Below, piece after piece: positions 7,512 through 9,365 of a DNA stretch of 9,365 nucleotides (position 1 is its first letter; every line of letters begins with the position of its first letter). The notes below the pieces were generated by a model that made no database searches, had not been told where the DNA came from, and worked only from the letters and a program-made list of their open reading frames with translations. The DNA comes from Anaerolineae bacterium. Its GTDB lineage: Bacteria; Chloroflexota; Anaerolineae; UBA1429. The DNA lies in the NCBI GenBank assembly GCA_016928125.1, contig JAFGLK010000164.1:1-9365 (forward strand), given 5' to 3'. The position numbers and the translations under genes are program-made.

Positions 7512-7540
7512 AGTATATCACCATCAGCCGCAAGAGGCAA
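7512..7540 (-). promoter_or_regulatory. Predicted promoter of the nusA operon (extended -10)
   Basis: On the minus strand TTGCCT (7540-7535) is separated by exactly 17 bp from TATACT (7517-7512). The -10 box is preceded by TGA, giving an extended -10 element (TGn). The predicted start point is an A near 7505, which leaves a leader of about 88 nt before nusA. The -35 box lies about 25 bp past the proS stop. Confidence 0.65.
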
Positions 7541-7565
7541 ATCTGGTTGGCCTGGTTTCTTCACG

Positions 7566-9278
7566 TCATGTCGGTTTCCCCAATATCTCGGCCAGAGTGT
7601 TATGGAGCACCTCTCTGGGGACGAGCTGGCGTTGTTGTTCTCCGCGGACAAGCAGCTCTACACCATTCTGTTCGATGGTACGGTTGCTCACGGTGAGCCG
7701 CACCGGCACGCCGATCAGGTCGGCATCGTTGAACTTGACGCCTGCGCGTTCCGGTCGATCATCGTACAATACCTCCCAGCCAGCCAGGCCTAGCTCCTCA
7801 TAGAGCGCCTCAGCCGCTGCATCGACACTTGCGTCGCGCCCGCCCAGGGCGACCAGATGCACCTGGCACGGCGCCACGCTCACCGGCCACACGATGCCCG
7901 CGTTGTCGTGATGCGCCTCGATGATGCAGGCCAGCAAGCGACCGAGGCCGATGCCGTAACAGCCCATCAGAGGCGGATGCGCGATCCCATCGGCGTCGAG
8001 GTAGGAGGCCCCCATCGCTTCGCTGTACCTGCTGCCCAGCTTGAAGATATGGCCCACCTCGATGCCCCGACGCGCTTGCAGAGAGCCGCCACAGCGGACA
8101 CACAGGTCGCCTTCCCGGGCCAGGGCCAGATCGGTGACTGTGTCCACCTGGAGATCGCGCGGGTAGTTCACGTTGAGATAGTGAAATCCCGCCTCGTTGG
8201 CTCCGGCCACCCAGTTGTTGCCCGTCAGGATCGAATCGTCGGCGACGATCCGCACATCCCTGATTCCGATCGGTGAAGCATACCCCGCCACGATCCCCGC
8301 CCGCTCCAGCAGCTCGGCTGTGGCTGGCGCCAGAGCCAGGTTTCCCACTGCGCTGCTGAGCTTGGCCTCATTCACCTCCAGATCTCCCCGGATGACCGCA
8401 AACACCAGCTCATCGGCATCGGTCGCGTAGAATACCGCTTTCAGCGTCTGGCGCGTCTGAATGCCCAGGTACGCGGCCAGGGCGGCGATGGTGGTCACGC
8501 CCGGCGTGGCGATTTGCTCCAGGGGCGCTGCCGGCGTCATCGGCGCTGCTGTCTTCTCAAGCCGCGCGGCCTCCAGGTTGGCCGCATAGCCACACTGTGG
8601 GCAGAGCATCACCGTGTCCTCGCCCGCATCGTGCAGAAAGACGAACTCGTGCGAGTCCGAGCCACCCATCATGCCGGCTGCGGCCTGCACCGGAAGCACG
8701 TTCAATCCACAGCGCGAGGCGATGTTCAGATAGGCCCGGTAGACCTGGGCATAGGTCGCATCCAGGCTGTCCTCATCGGCATGAAAGCTGTAGGCGTCTT
8801 TCATGACAAACTCGCGCACGCGCATCAGCCCGCCACGAGCCCGCGGCTCATCGCGAAACTTGGTCTGGATGTGGTAGACCAACTGAGGAAGCTGGCGATA
8901 GGAGCGGATCTCTTGGCGGGCGAGGTCTGTGACCGCCTCCTCGTGCGTCATGGCCAGGACCATTTCATGCCCGCTGCGATCCTCAAAGCGCACCAGGGCA
9001 GGGCCAGGCGATGGGGCTTCGTACCGCCCGGTCGTTCGCCATAGCTGGGCCGGTTGTACAACGGGCATAAGGATCTCTTGACCCTCGATGGCCTCCATCT
9101 CGTCGCGCACGATGGCGGCGATTCTGTTCAGCACGCGCTTGCCGAGGGGCAGATAGCTGTAGATGCCGGCCGCCATCTGCCGCACCAGCCCGGCACGCAC
9201 CGAGAGCTGGTGGCTGACCAGCTCAGCCTCGGCGGGCGCCTCGCGCAGCGTACGTGCGAACATCCGCGAGAATCGCAT
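7566..9278 (-). CDS. proS: ProS, prolyl-tRNA synthetase (bacterial type with editing insertion)
   Basis: ProS charges tRNA-Pro with proline through a prolyl-adenylate. The product has 570 aa, normal for the bacterial type. Class II motif 1 region RQMAAGIYSYLPLGKRV is at 33-49, THEE at 111-114, motif 2 FRDEPRARGGLMRVREF at 141-157 and motif 3 around GCYGIGLGR (439-447). Between motifs 2 and 3, about residues 245-390, lies the INS (YbaK-like) domain that edits mischarged Ala-tRNA-Pro, flanked by CPQC (226-229) and CVRC (393-396). The anticodon-binding domain fills about 465-570. The ATG at 9278 has GAGGAGG 6 nt upstream. The frame is open to 9341, but that would place the start inside the promoter. 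It precedes nusA by 148 bp and has its own promoter; no other gene is visible between it and the right edge. Confidence 0.97.
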   Translation of the reverse strand: MRFSRMFARTLREAPAEAELVSHQLSVRAGLVRQMAAGIYSYLPLGKRVLNRIAAIVRDEMEAIEGQEILMPVVQPAQLWRTTGRYEAPSPGPALVRFEDRSGHEMVLAMTHEEAVTDLARQEIRSYRQLPQLVYHIQTKFRDEPRARGGLMRVREFVMKDAYSFHADEDSLDATYAQVYRAYLNIASRCGLNVLPVQAAAGMMGGSDSHEFVFLHDAGEDTVMLCPQCGYAANLEAARLEKTAAPMTPAAPLEQIATPGVTTIAALAAYLGIQTRQTLKAVFYATDADELVFAVIRGDLEVNEAKLSSAVGNLALAPATAELLERAGIVAGYASPIGIRDVRIVADDSILTGNNWVAGANEAGFHYLNVNYPRDLQVDTVTDLALAREGDLCVRCGGSLQARRGIEVGHIFKLGSRYSEAMGASYLDADGIAHPPLMGCYGIGLGRLLACIIEAHHDNAGIVWPVSVAPCQVHLVALGGRDASVDAAAEALYEELGLAGWEVLYDDRPERAGVKFNDADLIGVPVRLTVSNRTIEQNGVELLVRGEQQRQLVPREVLHNTLAEILGKPT

Positions 9279-9284
9279 CGTTGG

Positions 9285-9291
9285 CCTCCTC
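9285..9291 (-). promoter_or_regulatory. Shine-Dalgarno site deciding the proS start
   Basis: GAGGAGG on the minus strand ends 6 nt before the ATG at 9278, an ideal spacing that fixes this start over the upstream in-frame codon at 9341. Confidence 0.75.
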
Positions 9292-9312
9292 ACTTTGTCG
9301 TATCGACTGGGA

Positions 9313-9341
9313 AGTATAGGAGAGCTGTACCTGACCTGCAA
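9313..9341 (-). promoter_or_regulatory. Predicted proS promoter
   Basis: TTGCAG (9341-9336) and TATACT (9318-9313) on the minus strand are separated by 17 bp. The -10 hexamer is identical to that of the predicted nusA promoter. The start point would fall near 9307, giving a short leader of about 29 nt with no room for a T-box or other large riboswitch. Confidence 0.55.
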
Positions 9342-9365
9342 CTCGCAGCGTATGGCGTTTGACGC

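Noticed and set aside
1..9365. CRISPR arrays, tRNA or rRNA genes, insertion sequences, attachment sites, toxin-antitoxin or defence genes
   Set aside because: No spaced direct repeats, tRNA-like T-loop signatures, transposase motifs or terminal inverted repeats were seen; the window is almost wholly accounted for by core genes.

Overview
This window carries one strand of housekeeping genes, all on the minus strand, so it reads from right to left: proS, nusA, rnpM (ylxR), infB, rbfA, an nrnA-type DHH phosphoesterase, truB, and the 5' half of ribF cut by the left edge. This is the widely conserved bacterial nusA-infB operon of transcription and translation factors. Every protein was assigned from family motifs readable in the translation. 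The DNA is GC-rich, with Shine-Dalgarno sites and sigma70-like promoters. The protein style and the proS-nusA order suggest a Gram-positive-like or Chloroflexota-like bacterium, possibly a metagenomic contig. That placement is a guess from memory, not a measurement.

Right part (7418-9365): proS has its own promoter (TTGCAG, 17 bp, TATACT) and a strong ribosome binding site. Only 148 bp separate proS from nusA, and they are densely packed: an extended -10 promoter (TTGCCT, 17 bp, TGaTATACT), then about 15 nt further a terminator-like hairpin with an interrupted U-tract, then a second hairpin that abuts the nusA Shine-Dalgarno. This resembles a leader in which NusA could limit its own operon by stimulating termination. 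It is the most interesting signal in the window.

Middle (2856-7417): nusA has a canonical NTD-S1-KH-KH core and a long, very acidic tail that ends in a basic cluster. It is followed closely by rnpM. A 286-bp gap with three GC-rich hairpins stands where many operons carry the L7Ae-like ylxQ gene. After infB, a 118-bp gap contains a long imperfect inverted repeat before rbfA.

Left part (1-2855): rbfA, nrnA, truB and ribF are tightly packed, with rbfA and nrnA overlapping, and are presumably co-transcribed. No terminator is visible from nusA to the left edge. Together the genes cover transcription elongation and termination (NusA), RNase P modulation (RnpM), translation initiation (IF2), 30S maturation (RbfA), nanoRNA and pAp turnover (NrnA), tRNA psi55 formation (TruB), flavin cofactor synthesis (RibF) and prolyl-tRNA charging (ProS).

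I found no mobile element, CRISPR array, tRNA, rRNA or evident novel multi-gene system. The points of interest are regulatory leaders, the NusA tail, and the apparent absence of rimP and ylxQ from their usual places.
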